Below are positions 51,866 through 58,651 of a stretch of DNA of 64,000 bases, in pieces. The stretch comes from a bacterium (lineage in GTDB: Bacteria; Hinthialibacterota; Hinthialibacteria; H5-UNCL2). Under the pieces are notes generated by a model. It searched no databases. It saw nothing but the letters and a program-made list of their open reading frames with translations, and was not told where the DNA came from. Within the stretch, counting starts at the first letter, position 1. The number at the start of each line of letters is the position of its first letter. Both the position numbers and the translations under genes were made by a program. Location: the NCBI GenBank assembly GCA_015075175.1, contig JABTUV010000017.1, positions 1 through 64,000 of the forward strand, written 5' to 3'.

Positions 51866-51922
51866 TGCTCGCACGGGCGACAAGATGTCGCCCGGACCGG
51901 CGACTACAAGTCGCCGCTACGC
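51866..51922. repeat. GGGCGACAAGATGTCGCCC palindromes
   Basis: GGGCGACAAGATGTCGCCC and CGGCGACTACAAGTCGCCGC are adjacent hairpins of the same type as the cluster at 12232-12340. The rest of the 313-nt divergent gap (51788-52100) is comparatively AT-rich and contains the palindromes AGTCGATCGACT (51979-51990) and CGGACCCGCGGGTCCG (52063-52078). Confidence 0.65.
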
Positions 51923-52062
51923 GCATCGGTTGAGACTCAGTCCAAAAAAAATGCTCGTTCCAACAAATAAATGCTGACAGTCGATCGACTCAACGATATT
52001 CTGAGTGCATTGCCCTTTGCCGTGTACTTTTCCAACCTCGAAAACATAAACGGGAGCTCTTT

Positions 52063-52078
52063 CGGACCCGCGGGTCCG
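52063..52078. promoter_or_regulatory. perfect 16-bp palindrome upstream of the sugar dehydrogenase gene
   Basis: CGGACCCGCGGGTCCG lies 22 nt before the ATG at 52101, just ahead of AAAGGAAAGG. It could be a repressor operator or an RNA hairpin near the ribosome binding site. It does not belong to the dispersed repeat families seen in the window. Confidence 0.3.
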
Positions 52079-52100
52079 GGAAAGGAAAGGTGCATCAGCC

Positions 52101-53918
52101 ATGAACAGGCGCGAGACAGGTTTTTTTGCGACGCAGCTTGGCAGTGCGAGGACGGCGCGGCTGGCCGTTCTCATCCTTGTGGCGGCGGCCCCAGCGGGCC
52201 TGTACGCCCAGCCGGATTACACCTGGACCTTCGTGGACGACGGCGGCTCCAGCTACATCCTGACGGCCGTCTCCTCCAGCAAGCTCTACGCCGGCAGCTT
52301 GCCCGCCGAGGATCCCACGCTCAACCTCATCCAGGGCAGGCGCTATCGGGCGATCATCCAGGATCCGGGAACGCACCCCTTCGACATCGTGGCGCTGGGG
52401 TCCAATTCGGGCGAGGACACGGTGCTCTTGGCGCAAGGCGCCGGTACGGGGACTATGGAAGGCGACGGCACGGTCGCCTGGGTGGACGTGGGCGACGGCA
52501 CGGTCGAGTTCACCCTCTCGCCCAGCCTGGTCGCCGCCTTCACCGCCGGCGGCAAAACTCCCGGCTATCGCTGCAACGCGCATCCCGACTCGATGCGCGG
52601 CCAGTTCGCGCTCTACGGAACCGGCACGTTCATCACCAACCCCATCGCGGCGACGATCCCTACCGGCACGCGCGCGGTCGAGCTGGAACTAGTGATGTCG
52701 GGGCTGGTCTCGCCGGTGGGCCTGGCCGATCCCAACGACGGCTCGGGCCGGCTCTTCATCTGCGACCAGGCGGGGTTCATTCGCGTGCATCCCGCCGGCA
52801 CGGTCGCCCTGGACGTGCGCAGCCGCATGGTCACACTGTCCGCCGGCTACGACGAGCGCGGACTGTTGGGCGTGGCGCTGCATCCCAACTTCGCCGCCAA
52901 CCGCAAACTCTACACTTACACCTCCGAGCCGCGCGTCCCCGGCGCAGAGGATTTCACCGTCCCCATGACCGGCAATCCCAACCATCAGGCGGTCGTGGCC
53001 GAGTGGGTCGTGTCCGCGACCGATCCCAACACCATCGATTCGAGCAGCCGGCGTGAACTCCTGCGCATCGATGAGCCGCAGGGCAACCACAACGGCGGCC
53101 AGTTGCGCTTCGGACCGGACGGAAAACTCTACATCTCGCTGGGCGACGGCGGCAGCAGCGACGACATGGCCGACGGCCACAGCGCCGACGGCAACGCCCA
53201 GGACCTTACCAACGTACTCGGCACGCTGCTGCGCATCGACGTGGACGGCAATAACTCCGCCAACGGCCGCTACGGCGTTCCCGCCGACAATCCCTTCGTG
53301 GGCGTGGCGGGCGTGGATGAAATCTGGGCCTACGGCTTCCGCAACCCCTACCGCTTCAGCTTCGACAGGTTGACCGGCGACCTTTACGTGGGCGACGTGG
53401 GCCAGAACAAGATCGAGGAGGTGGACCGGGTCGAGAAGGGCAAGAACTACGGCTGGCGCTGGAAGGAGGGAAGTTTCTACTTCGATCCCAACGGCGCCTC
53501 GGCAGGCCAGGTGACGACCGTGCCGGTCGCGCCCCTGCCCCCGGACCTGGTGGACCCGATCGCCGAATACGACCACGACGACGGCATCTCGGTCATCGGG
53601 GGGCACGTGTATCGCGGCGCGGCCATCACCCAGCTGTCGGGAGTATACCTCTTCGGGGATTTCGCGCGCACCACGAGCACACCCTCGGGACGGGTCTTTT
53701 ACCTGGACGCAGCCAACGACGTGTTCGAACTTCAGATCGGCAGTCCCACGCGTCCCTTGGGGCTTTTCCTGAAAGGCATGGACGAGGACGCGGCCGGTGA
53801 GGTGTATCTCTGCACCTCCTCCGTCCTGGGGCCAAGCGGCACGGGGGGAGCGGTTTATAAACTGATTCCGCTGCCTACCACCGAGGTTCCGCGCGCCCAG
53901 TGGGCCGGCTATCGGTAG
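52101..53918 (+). CDS. secreted sugar dehydrogenase-like propeller with N-terminal cupredoxin domain
   Basis: A 605-residue exported protein. After a signal peptide (ARLAVLILVAAAPAGLYA) comes a cupredoxin domain (residues 38-175) with copper ligands His92 (THPFDIV), Cys158, His161 and Met165 (YRCNAHPDSM). Residues 195-590 form a glucose/sorbosone dehydrogenase-type six-bladed propeller with GLLGVALHPNFA, GNHNGGQLRFGPDG, ISLGDGG, EIWAYGFRNPYRFSF and LYVGDVGQNKIEEV. A PQQ-type quinone cofactor is expected for the family, and the copper domain could pass electrons onward. The C-terminus PRAQWAGYR resembles that of the protein at 58652-60985. The AAAGGTG upstream supports ATG 52101. Confidence 0.87.
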   Translation: MNRRETGFFATQLGSARTARLAVLILVAAAPAGLYAQPDYTWTFVDDGGSSYILTAVSSSKLYAGSLPAEDPTLNLIQGRRYRAIIQDPGTHPFDIVALGSNSGEDTVLLAQGAGTGTMEGDGTVAWVDVGDGTVEFTLSPSLVAAFTAGGKTPGYRCNAHPDSMRGQFALYGTGTFITNPIAATIPTGTRAVELELVMSGLVSPVGLADPNDGSGRLFICDQAGFIRVHPAGTVALDVRSRMVTLSAGYDERGLLGVALHPNFAANRKLYTYTSEPRVPGAEDFTVPMTGNPNHQAVVAEWVVSATDPNTIDSSSRRELLRIDEPQGNHNGGQLRFGPDGKLYISLGDGGSSDDMADGHSADGNAQDLTNVLGTLLRIDVDGNNSANGRYGVPADNPFVGVAGVDEIWAYGFRNPYRFSFDRLTGDLYVGDVGQNKIEEVDRVEKGKNYGWRWKEGSFYFDPNGASAGQVTTVPVAPLPPDLVDPIAEYDHDDGISVIGGHVYRGAAITQLSGVYLFGDFARTTSTPSGRVFYLDAANDVFELQIGSPTRPLGLFLKGMDEDAAGEVYLCTSSVLGPSGTGGAVYKLIPLPTTEVPRAQWAGYR

Positions 53919-53919
53919 T

Positions 53920-54150
53920 TCCGCGGCCTGCTGCGCCGCGTGCGTAGTTGCGCCGCGTGCTGCGACGCACCGACGGGCGCTATCCCCCGCAACACACCTT
54001 GTAAAGGGGAAGCCAAGGCAGCGTCAGGTGGGGCGGAAGCATCCAAGGCCGGCCTTCGACACGCGGCCCGAAGTGGGACTTTCGCCTTGAACAAGGCATC
54101 CCGCCGGGCCGCTGCTCAGGCCTGTCGGTTCTGGATATTGTCGCGGCGCC
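53920..54150. repeat. degenerate composite element and CCCCC-CTTGTAAAGGGG palindrome
   Basis: 53986-54012 is a version of the CCCCCTTGTTAAGGGGG palindrome. 54056-54140 matches the right half of the CTCGAG-family element (compare CGACACGCGGCCCGAAGTGG with 63138). The 276-nt gap between convergent genes has no gene of its own. Confidence 0.55.
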
Positions 54151-54194
54151 CACCGAGCGATTTCGAGTGATGCGGACCTCAAGTTCGCCGAAGC

Positions 54195-54921
54195 TTATTT
54201 TGGCGCGAATATCCGTCGTACTGCGGCCAGGTCCTCAGGCGTGTCCACGCCGCGATGGGCGCGCTCGGTCGTGATCACGCGAATGCGCACGCCGTGCGCC
54301 AGCGCGCGAACTGCTCCAGTTGCTCCGCCCTCCAGCGGATGCACCGGCCACTCTACCAGCTGCAGCAGCAGCTCGCGCCGATAGGCGTAAAGCCCCAGAT
54401 GCAGGCGGTACGGCACGACATCGGGCCGGTCGCGATGGTAGGGAATCCGGCTGCGGGAGAAATAGAGCGCGTCGCCCGCTTCATCGACGACCACCTTCAC
54501 GCGATTAGGATTGTCGGGCGACTCATCGCCAGGAAAGGGCGCGGCGACGGTCGCCATGCCGAGGGAGGGATCGTCGACCAGGAGCGTCGCCAGGCGCGCA
54601 AGCAGCTTGGGATCGACCAGCGGTTCGTCGCCCTGCACGTTGACGATCACGTCGTTGTCCAGTTTGCGCGCCACTTCGGCGATGCGATCGGTTCCTGAAG
54701 GACAGTCGGGCGAAGTCAACTCGGCGCGGGCGCCGTCGGCGCGCACGACTTCGGCGATGCGCGGATCGTCCGTCGCCACGAGGACTGGATCGAAGCACCC
54801 GGCCGCGCGCGCGCGGTCCACGACGCGCAGAATGAGCGGACGGCCGGCGATGTCAGGGCGGCTTGCCGGGCAGTCGGCGGGAAGCGTAGCGGGCCGGAAT
54901 GACGGCGGCCGGCGCTTTCAT
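54195..54921 (-). CDS. kdsB: 3-deoxy-manno-octulosonate cytidylyltransferase (CMP-KDO synthetase), frameshifted
   Basis: Activates KDO with CTP for lipid A core synthesis. The ATG at 54921 overlaps the stop of the kinase gene (ATGA) and gives the canonical AVIPARYASRRLPGKP. At about 54858 the frame breaks; the next frame continues as DIAGRPLILRVVDRA, then LVATDDPRIAEVV, NVQGDEPLVDP, YFSRSRIPY and HLGLYAYRRELL. One extra base or two missing bases explain the break. About 242 residues, close to the usual 250. With the heptokinase gene it shows that the organism makes a KDO/heptose-type LPS core. Confidence 0.9.
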
Positions 54922-55943
54922 TGCGGCAGACGCGCGGCGGCCTCGCGCAACAGCTCCTCGCGTCCCACCGGCGCCAGCCCCATCTTGCCCGCCTTCACGC
55001 CCCCCGCGAGATTGGCCAACGCCATCGCCTCCGTCGCAGTCGCACCGGCCGCGACCGAGAGGGGCGAGCGTGGCGACGACCGTGTCGCCGCAGCCGGTCA
55101 CGTCGAACACCTCGCGCGGATGCGCAGCCACGTCGACGCGCGGCGCGTCCCGACAAACAGGCTCATGCCCTCCCACCGCGCGTCACGAGCAGATGCCCCG
55201 CCTCGGTCCGCTCCAGGTACTTGCGCCCCGCCGCCTCCAACCGTCGGGCTGTCCGTCTCGACCCCGGTCGCCACGGCCACCTCGTAATGGTTGGGCGTCA
55301 ACCAGTCCACGCCGCGGTCCATCTCGATGGCGGGACTCTTGGGATCCACCAGGATGGGAAACCAACCCGAGACGTCGGCGAAGGCGCCGCGCAGCTCCAC
55401 CAGCTCGGCGACCAGCGCGGACGTGACGATGCCCTTGCCGTAATCGTCGATCACCAGCACGGAGAGGCGCGGGAAGATGTCGCGCAGGGCGTCCAGGAGT
55501 TGCCGGCGGAGGCCGGGCGAGATGGGCTGCCGGCTCTCGCGGTCGATGCGTACGAGGTGCTGCGCCTGGCCGTGATAGGCGGCCACGATCCGCGTCTTGG
55601 TCGTGGTAGTCCGCTCGGGATCGACCACGAGCAGCGGATCAGCGGCGTAAAAGTGCGACAGGAGGGCGCGCATTTCCTCGCCGTGGGCGTCCTCGCCCAC
55701 GAGGCCCAAGAGCGACACGCCGGCGCCCAGCGTGAGAACATTGTGAGCCACGTTGCCGGCGCAACCCAGCATCATGCGGTCGGTGGGGTTTTCCACCACG
55801 GGCACGGGGGCCTCGGGCGACAGCCGCCGCACGCGCCCGCTGATTTCGATGTCCAGCGAAACGTCGCCCACCACCCCGACGCGCGCGTCGGAAAACGACT
55901 CGATCAGCTCCTCGGCCCGCCGCGCCGACAAGAGAGCGCTCAA
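54918..55943 (-). CDS. D-glycero-beta-D-manno-heptose-7-phosphate kinase (RfaE domain I), multiply frameshifted
   Basis: PfkB-fold kinase for ADP-heptose synthesis. The first 230 residues are intact in one frame: VVGDVSLDIEISGRVRRLSPE, GCAGNVAHNVLTLGAGVSLLG, DYGKGIVT and WLTPNHYEVAVATG. Beyond about 55251 the conserved sequence jumps frames at least four times within 200 nt: LEAAGRKYLERTEAGHLL, GMSLFV, the catalytic REVFDVTGCGDTVVATL, and ALANLAGGVKAGKMG. It ends at TGA 54918. The TTG at 55943 is the start (AGGAG 9 nt upstream, overlapping the accA stop as TTGA). No adenylyltransferase domain is fused, so this is an RfaE1-type protein. The clustered indels suggest poor sequence quality. Confidence 0.85.
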
Positions 55944-56896
55944 CGGCCCGTCTCCTGAAACACCCCCATGCGGCGGAAGCGGCGATGCCGGTCCTCGCGC
56001 AACTCCTCGGGCGAGAGCGCCAAAAGCTCCCGCAGATGCCGCAGCACGGCCTCCTTCAGCGTGGCCGCGGCGGCGTCGGGATCGCGATGCGCGCCGCCCA
56101 GAGGCTCGGGCATCACTTCGTCCACCAGCCCCATTTCCAGCAGGTCGCGGGCCAGGATGCGCATGTTATCCACCATCTCGGGCGCCTTGCTGCCGTCTTT
56201 AAGAATGATGCTGGCGCAGGCCTCGGGGGTGCAGACGGCGTAGTAGGCGTTCTCGAAAATCAAAACGCGGTTGGCGACGCCGATGGCCAAAGCCCCGCCG
56301 CTGCCGCCTTCCCCGGTCACGCACGCGATGATGGGAACCTTCATGGCCGCCATGGCCTGCAGGTTCTCCGCGATCACCAGCGCCTGGCCGCGCTCCTCCG
56401 CCTGGTCGCCCGGATAAGCGCCCGCCGCGTCGATGAAGGTGATGATGGGCAGCCCGAAGCGGTCCGCCAGCTCCATCACCCGCCGCGCCTTCCGGAATCC
56501 CTCCGGATGCGCCATGCCGAAATTGCACTCGAGGTTCTCTTTCGTGTCGTGGCCCTTCTGGTGTCCCAGGAGAGCCACGGGCAGGCCGTCGATCTTGCCC
56601 AGTCCCGCCGTGATGGCGTGATCGTCCCGAAAGGCGCGATCGCCGTGGAGCTCGACGAAGTCCTCGGCGATGCGCTCCAGATAGTCCATCATGTTGGGCC
56701 GGTCCAGATGCCGGGCCAGCTGGATGCGCTGGTAACTCGTCAGCCCGGCGCAGATTTCCCGCAGCCGGTCCGCCAACTTCTCGCGCAGCGAGGCGATCTC
56801 CGCCTCCATGTTGATGTCGTTGTTCCTGGCGTAGAGCGTGATCCGCTCCAGCTGGTCCTCCAGCTCCTTGAGGGGCCGTTCAAAGTCGTATCGCAT
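55940..56896 (-). CDS. accA: acetyl-CoA carboxylase carboxyltransferase subunit alpha
   Basis: Subunit of the carboxyltransferase that makes malonyl-CoA for fatty acid synthesis, acting with AccD. The 318 residues match the usual length of about 319. Landmarks are LEDQLERITLYARNNDINMEAEI at the N-terminus (only partly quoted motif: LEDQLERI), the crotonase-fold segments FVELHGDRAFRDDHAI, GHQKGHDTKEN and RRVMELADRFGLPIITFIDA, and GEGGSGGALAIGVANRVL. ATG 56896 has GAAGGCGGA upstream. It is followed, with overlapping codons, by the heptokinase and kdsB genes, linking membrane lipid and LPS-core synthesis in one operon. Confidence 0.96.
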   Translation of the reverse strand: MRYDFERPLKELEDQLERITLYARNNDINMEAEIASLREKLADRLREICAGLTSYQRIQLARHLDRPNMMDYLERIAEDFVELHGDRAFRDDHAITAGLGKIDGLPVALLGHQKGHDTKENLECNFGMAHPEGFRKARRVMELADRFGLPIITFIDAAGAYPGDQAEERGQALVIAENLQAMAAMKVPIIACVTGEGGSGGALAIGVANRVLIFENAYYAVCTPEACASIILKDGSKAPEMVDNMRILARDLLEMGLVDEVMPEPLGGAHRDPDAAAATLKEAVLRHLRELLALSPEELREDRHRRFRRMGVFQETGR

Positions 56897-56977
56897 GGTC
56901 CGCCTTCGTTATCTTGGTTGAAGGACATTCTAGGCCTAAGGAAAACACCCGGTCAACGGCGGATTGGCGCCGCCCCC

Positions 56978-57069
56978 CGGAGTTCAGGCTTCAGCCTGCC
57001 GACAAACTGAAGTTTGTACTCCGGGAGTTCAGGCTTCAGCCTGCCGACAAACTGAAGTTTGTACTCCGG
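56978..57069. repeat. two tandem TTCAGGCTTCAGCCTG...CTGAAGTTTG repeats
   Basis: GGAGTTCAGGCTTCAGCCTG followed by CCGACAAACTGAAGTTTGTA and CTCCGG occurs twice back to back (56978-57023, 57024-57069) with no mismatch seen. Each unit contains inner palindromes (GGCTTCAGCC, CAAACTGAAGTTTG) and outer GGAGT/ACTCC ends. Related: 40358 and 36175 (within a CDS). Confidence 0.9.
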
Positions 57070-57082
57070 TTCTTACTTCGGC

Positions 57083-58060
57083 TTACGGACCATCCCTCAA
57101 TTGATAGATGGGCCGGCCCTGGCTCTCATGGTAAGTCCGCACCAGCATCTCCGCCAGTAGCCCAAGCAGAATGAATTGGACGCCGATCATCCCCGCCGCC
57201 ACGCACAAGAGCGGCAGCGGCGTGCGGTTGAAGTTGGTCGAAGGCTCGGCGCCGTACTTCAGATAGACCGCGTACAGACCGGACAGGAGGCTCACCCCGA
57301 AGCACGCCAGTCCCGCCAGCCCGAACACGTAGATGGGCTTGTTGCTGTAAAGCGTCAGGAACTTGAAGGTCAGCAGGTCCAGGAGGACCTTGAACGTGCG
57401 GCCGAGGCCGTACTTGCTCCTGCCGGCGCGGCGCGGCGCATGGGAGACGACGCACTCGCCCACGCACCCGCCCTGCGCCGCCACGTAAGCCGGAAGAAAG
57501 CGGTGCATTTCGCCGTACAAGCGCACACCGGACAGCACGCGCTTCTTGTAGAGCTTCAGCGTGCAGCCGTAGTCGTGCAGGCGCAGGCCCGTCGCCAGTC
57601 CGATCAGGCGGTTGGCCAGCATCGAGGGCAGTCGCCGCGTCAGGAAGGGGTCGGCGCGCGGCCGCCGCCAGCCGCTGACCACGTCCAGACCTTCCCTTTC
57701 CAGCTGCTCGACCAGTTGGGGGATGTCCTCGGGCGCGTTCTGCCCGTCGGCGTCCAGCGTGGCGACCAGTTCGCCCTGGGCGTGGTCGAAGCCGGCCATC
57801 AGCGCGGCGGTCTGGCCGAAGTTGCGACAGAGCGAGACGACGCGCACGCGCCGGTCGCCTTTCGCGGTCTCCGCCAGCCACTCCCCGCTGCCGTCGCCGC
57901 TGCCGTCGTCCACGTAAATCACTTCCCAGGCGCGCCCCAGCTTCTCCATCGCCGACGCCAGCCGCGGATGCAGCGCCGGCAGGCTCGCCCGCTCGTTGTA
58001 AACGGGTATCACCACGGAGATGTCGATGGTCTCCTCCCCATCGGTCAGTAGGGTGCGCAC
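57083..58060 (-). CDS. GT2-family polyprenyl-phosphate glycosyltransferase
   Basis: A 325-residue membrane-bound enzyme. The N-terminal GT-A domain has DISVVIPVYNERASLPAL, IYVDDGSGDGSG and the metal-binding TLDADGQNAPEDIPQL. The C-terminal part has two transmembrane hairpins (YVFGLAGLACFGVSLL and GMIGVQFILLGLLAEML). This architecture is that of DPM1/ArnC-type enzymes that load a sugar onto undecaprenyl phosphate for PMT/GT39-type transferases, several of which lie in this window. The start is listed as GTG 58060, which lies within a GTGCGCA palindrome. A GGGGAGGAG follows it in frame, so a later non-ATG start cannot be excluded. Confidence 0.87.
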   Translation of the reverse strand: MRTLLTDGEETIDISVVIPVYNERASLPALHPRLASAMEKLGRAWEVIYVDDGSGDGSGEWLAETAKGDRRVRVVSLCRNFGQTAALMAGFDHAQGELVATLDADGQNAPEDIPQLVEQLEREGLDVVSGWRRPRADPFLTRRLPSMLANRLIGLATGLRLHDYGCTLKLYKKRVLSGVRLYGEMHRFLPAYVAAQGGCVGECVVSHAPRRAGRSKYGLGRTFKVLLDLLTFKFLTLYSNKPIYVFGLAGLACFGVSLLSGLYAVYLKYGAEPSTNFNRTPLPLLCVAAGMIGVQFILLGLLAEMLVRTYHESQGRPIYQLRDGP

Positions 58061-58070
58061 CGCGCACCGC
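58048..58070. repeat. GTGCGCA palindrome containing the GT2 start codon
   Basis: GTAGGGTGCGCACCGCGCAC is the same repeat as at 10845 and 2219. On the minus strand the GTG proposed as start of the glycosyltransferase lies within it. Confidence 0.7.
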
Positions 58071-58094
58071 CGCCCCACCGATTCCCCACTCCCG

Positions 58095-58469
58095 TCAGCG
58101 CCTCCCGCCCCCACCGCTCCAGTACTCCCGCTCGGTATGCACCACGATGCGGTAAATCTGATCCCAGCGCGAAAAGGCCTCACCCGTCTTCTCGTCCTTC
58201 AGGTTGCTCAAAAGAAACGAGGCCGTCTGCCCCGGCCCCAACGTCTTGTCCGGGGGAAAGCGAAAAATATACGTGTGGTGGTCGTGCGTATAGATATAAA
58301 CATCCAGATGGTCGAGCGTGAGCGCCCCCAGGTTCTTGATGCTCATGCTCTGATGGTCGTCGGAGATGGACACGTCCAGCCGCAGCGTGCGGGTGCGCTC
58401 GGGAGGGATCACGTTGCATCCGGAGAGAACGACGGCGATCAGGCACGCAGCCAGCCAGGCGCTTTTCAT
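58095..58469 (-). CDS. small lipoprotein of unknown function
   Basis: A 124-residue protein with a lipoprotein signal peptide (LAACLIAVVLSGC, lipobox LSGC) and a compact beta-rich domain. It includes SMSIKNLGALTLDHLDVYIY and GQTASFLLSNLKDE, resembling a small immunoglobulin-like fold. The ATG at 58469 overlaps the stop of the 55-residue Cys-rich gene upstream (ATGA). The glycosyltransferase gene begins 34 nt downstream, so it may act in the same envelope process. No recognised family; placement in the periplasm or inner face of the outer membrane is inferred from the lipobox. Confidence 0.75.
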   Translation of the reverse strand: MKSAWLAACLIAVVLSGCNVIPPERTRTLRLDVSISDDHQSMSIKNLGALTLDHLDVYIYTHDHHTYIFRFPPDKTLGPGQTASFLLSNLKDEKTGEAFSRWDQIYRIVVHTEREYWSGGGGRR

Positions 58470-58633
58470 TTGGCGATGAAATCCTCGCACGAGACCGCGT
58501 TGGGACGCTCGGGGCGCGCACAGGCGTTGCCGTAGTTGAGGCGGCAGTGGTCGCACAGGATCACGTCGCCCTTGGCCAGGCCGAATAGACGACTCCACAG
58601 CCGCCTCAGGGTTCGCCGCCAACCGCCCCTCAT
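58466..58633 (-). CDS. 55-residue Cys-rich small protein
   Basis: Short gene read from ATG 58633 to TGA 58466; its stop overlaps the start of the lipoprotein gene (ATGA), which supports translation. The N-terminal third is strongly basic (seven Arg/Lys in the first 20 residues). The C-terminal part contains four cysteines in CDHCRLNYGNACARPERPN and SCEDFIAK, arranged C-x2-C-x7-C-x(10)-C, a pattern suited to binding a zinc ion or iron-sulfur cluster. The ribosome binding site is weak. No function can be given. Confidence 0.62.
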   Translation of the reverse strand: MRGGWRRTLRRLWSRLFGLAKGDVILCDHCRLNYGNACARPERPNAVSCEDFIAK

Positions 58634-58651
58634 GCGGGCAAGTCTAACACG

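Noticed and set aside
51971-52060. Riboswitch upstream of the sugar dehydrogenase
   Set aside because: Only short palindromes are visible; no known riboswitch core could be recognised.
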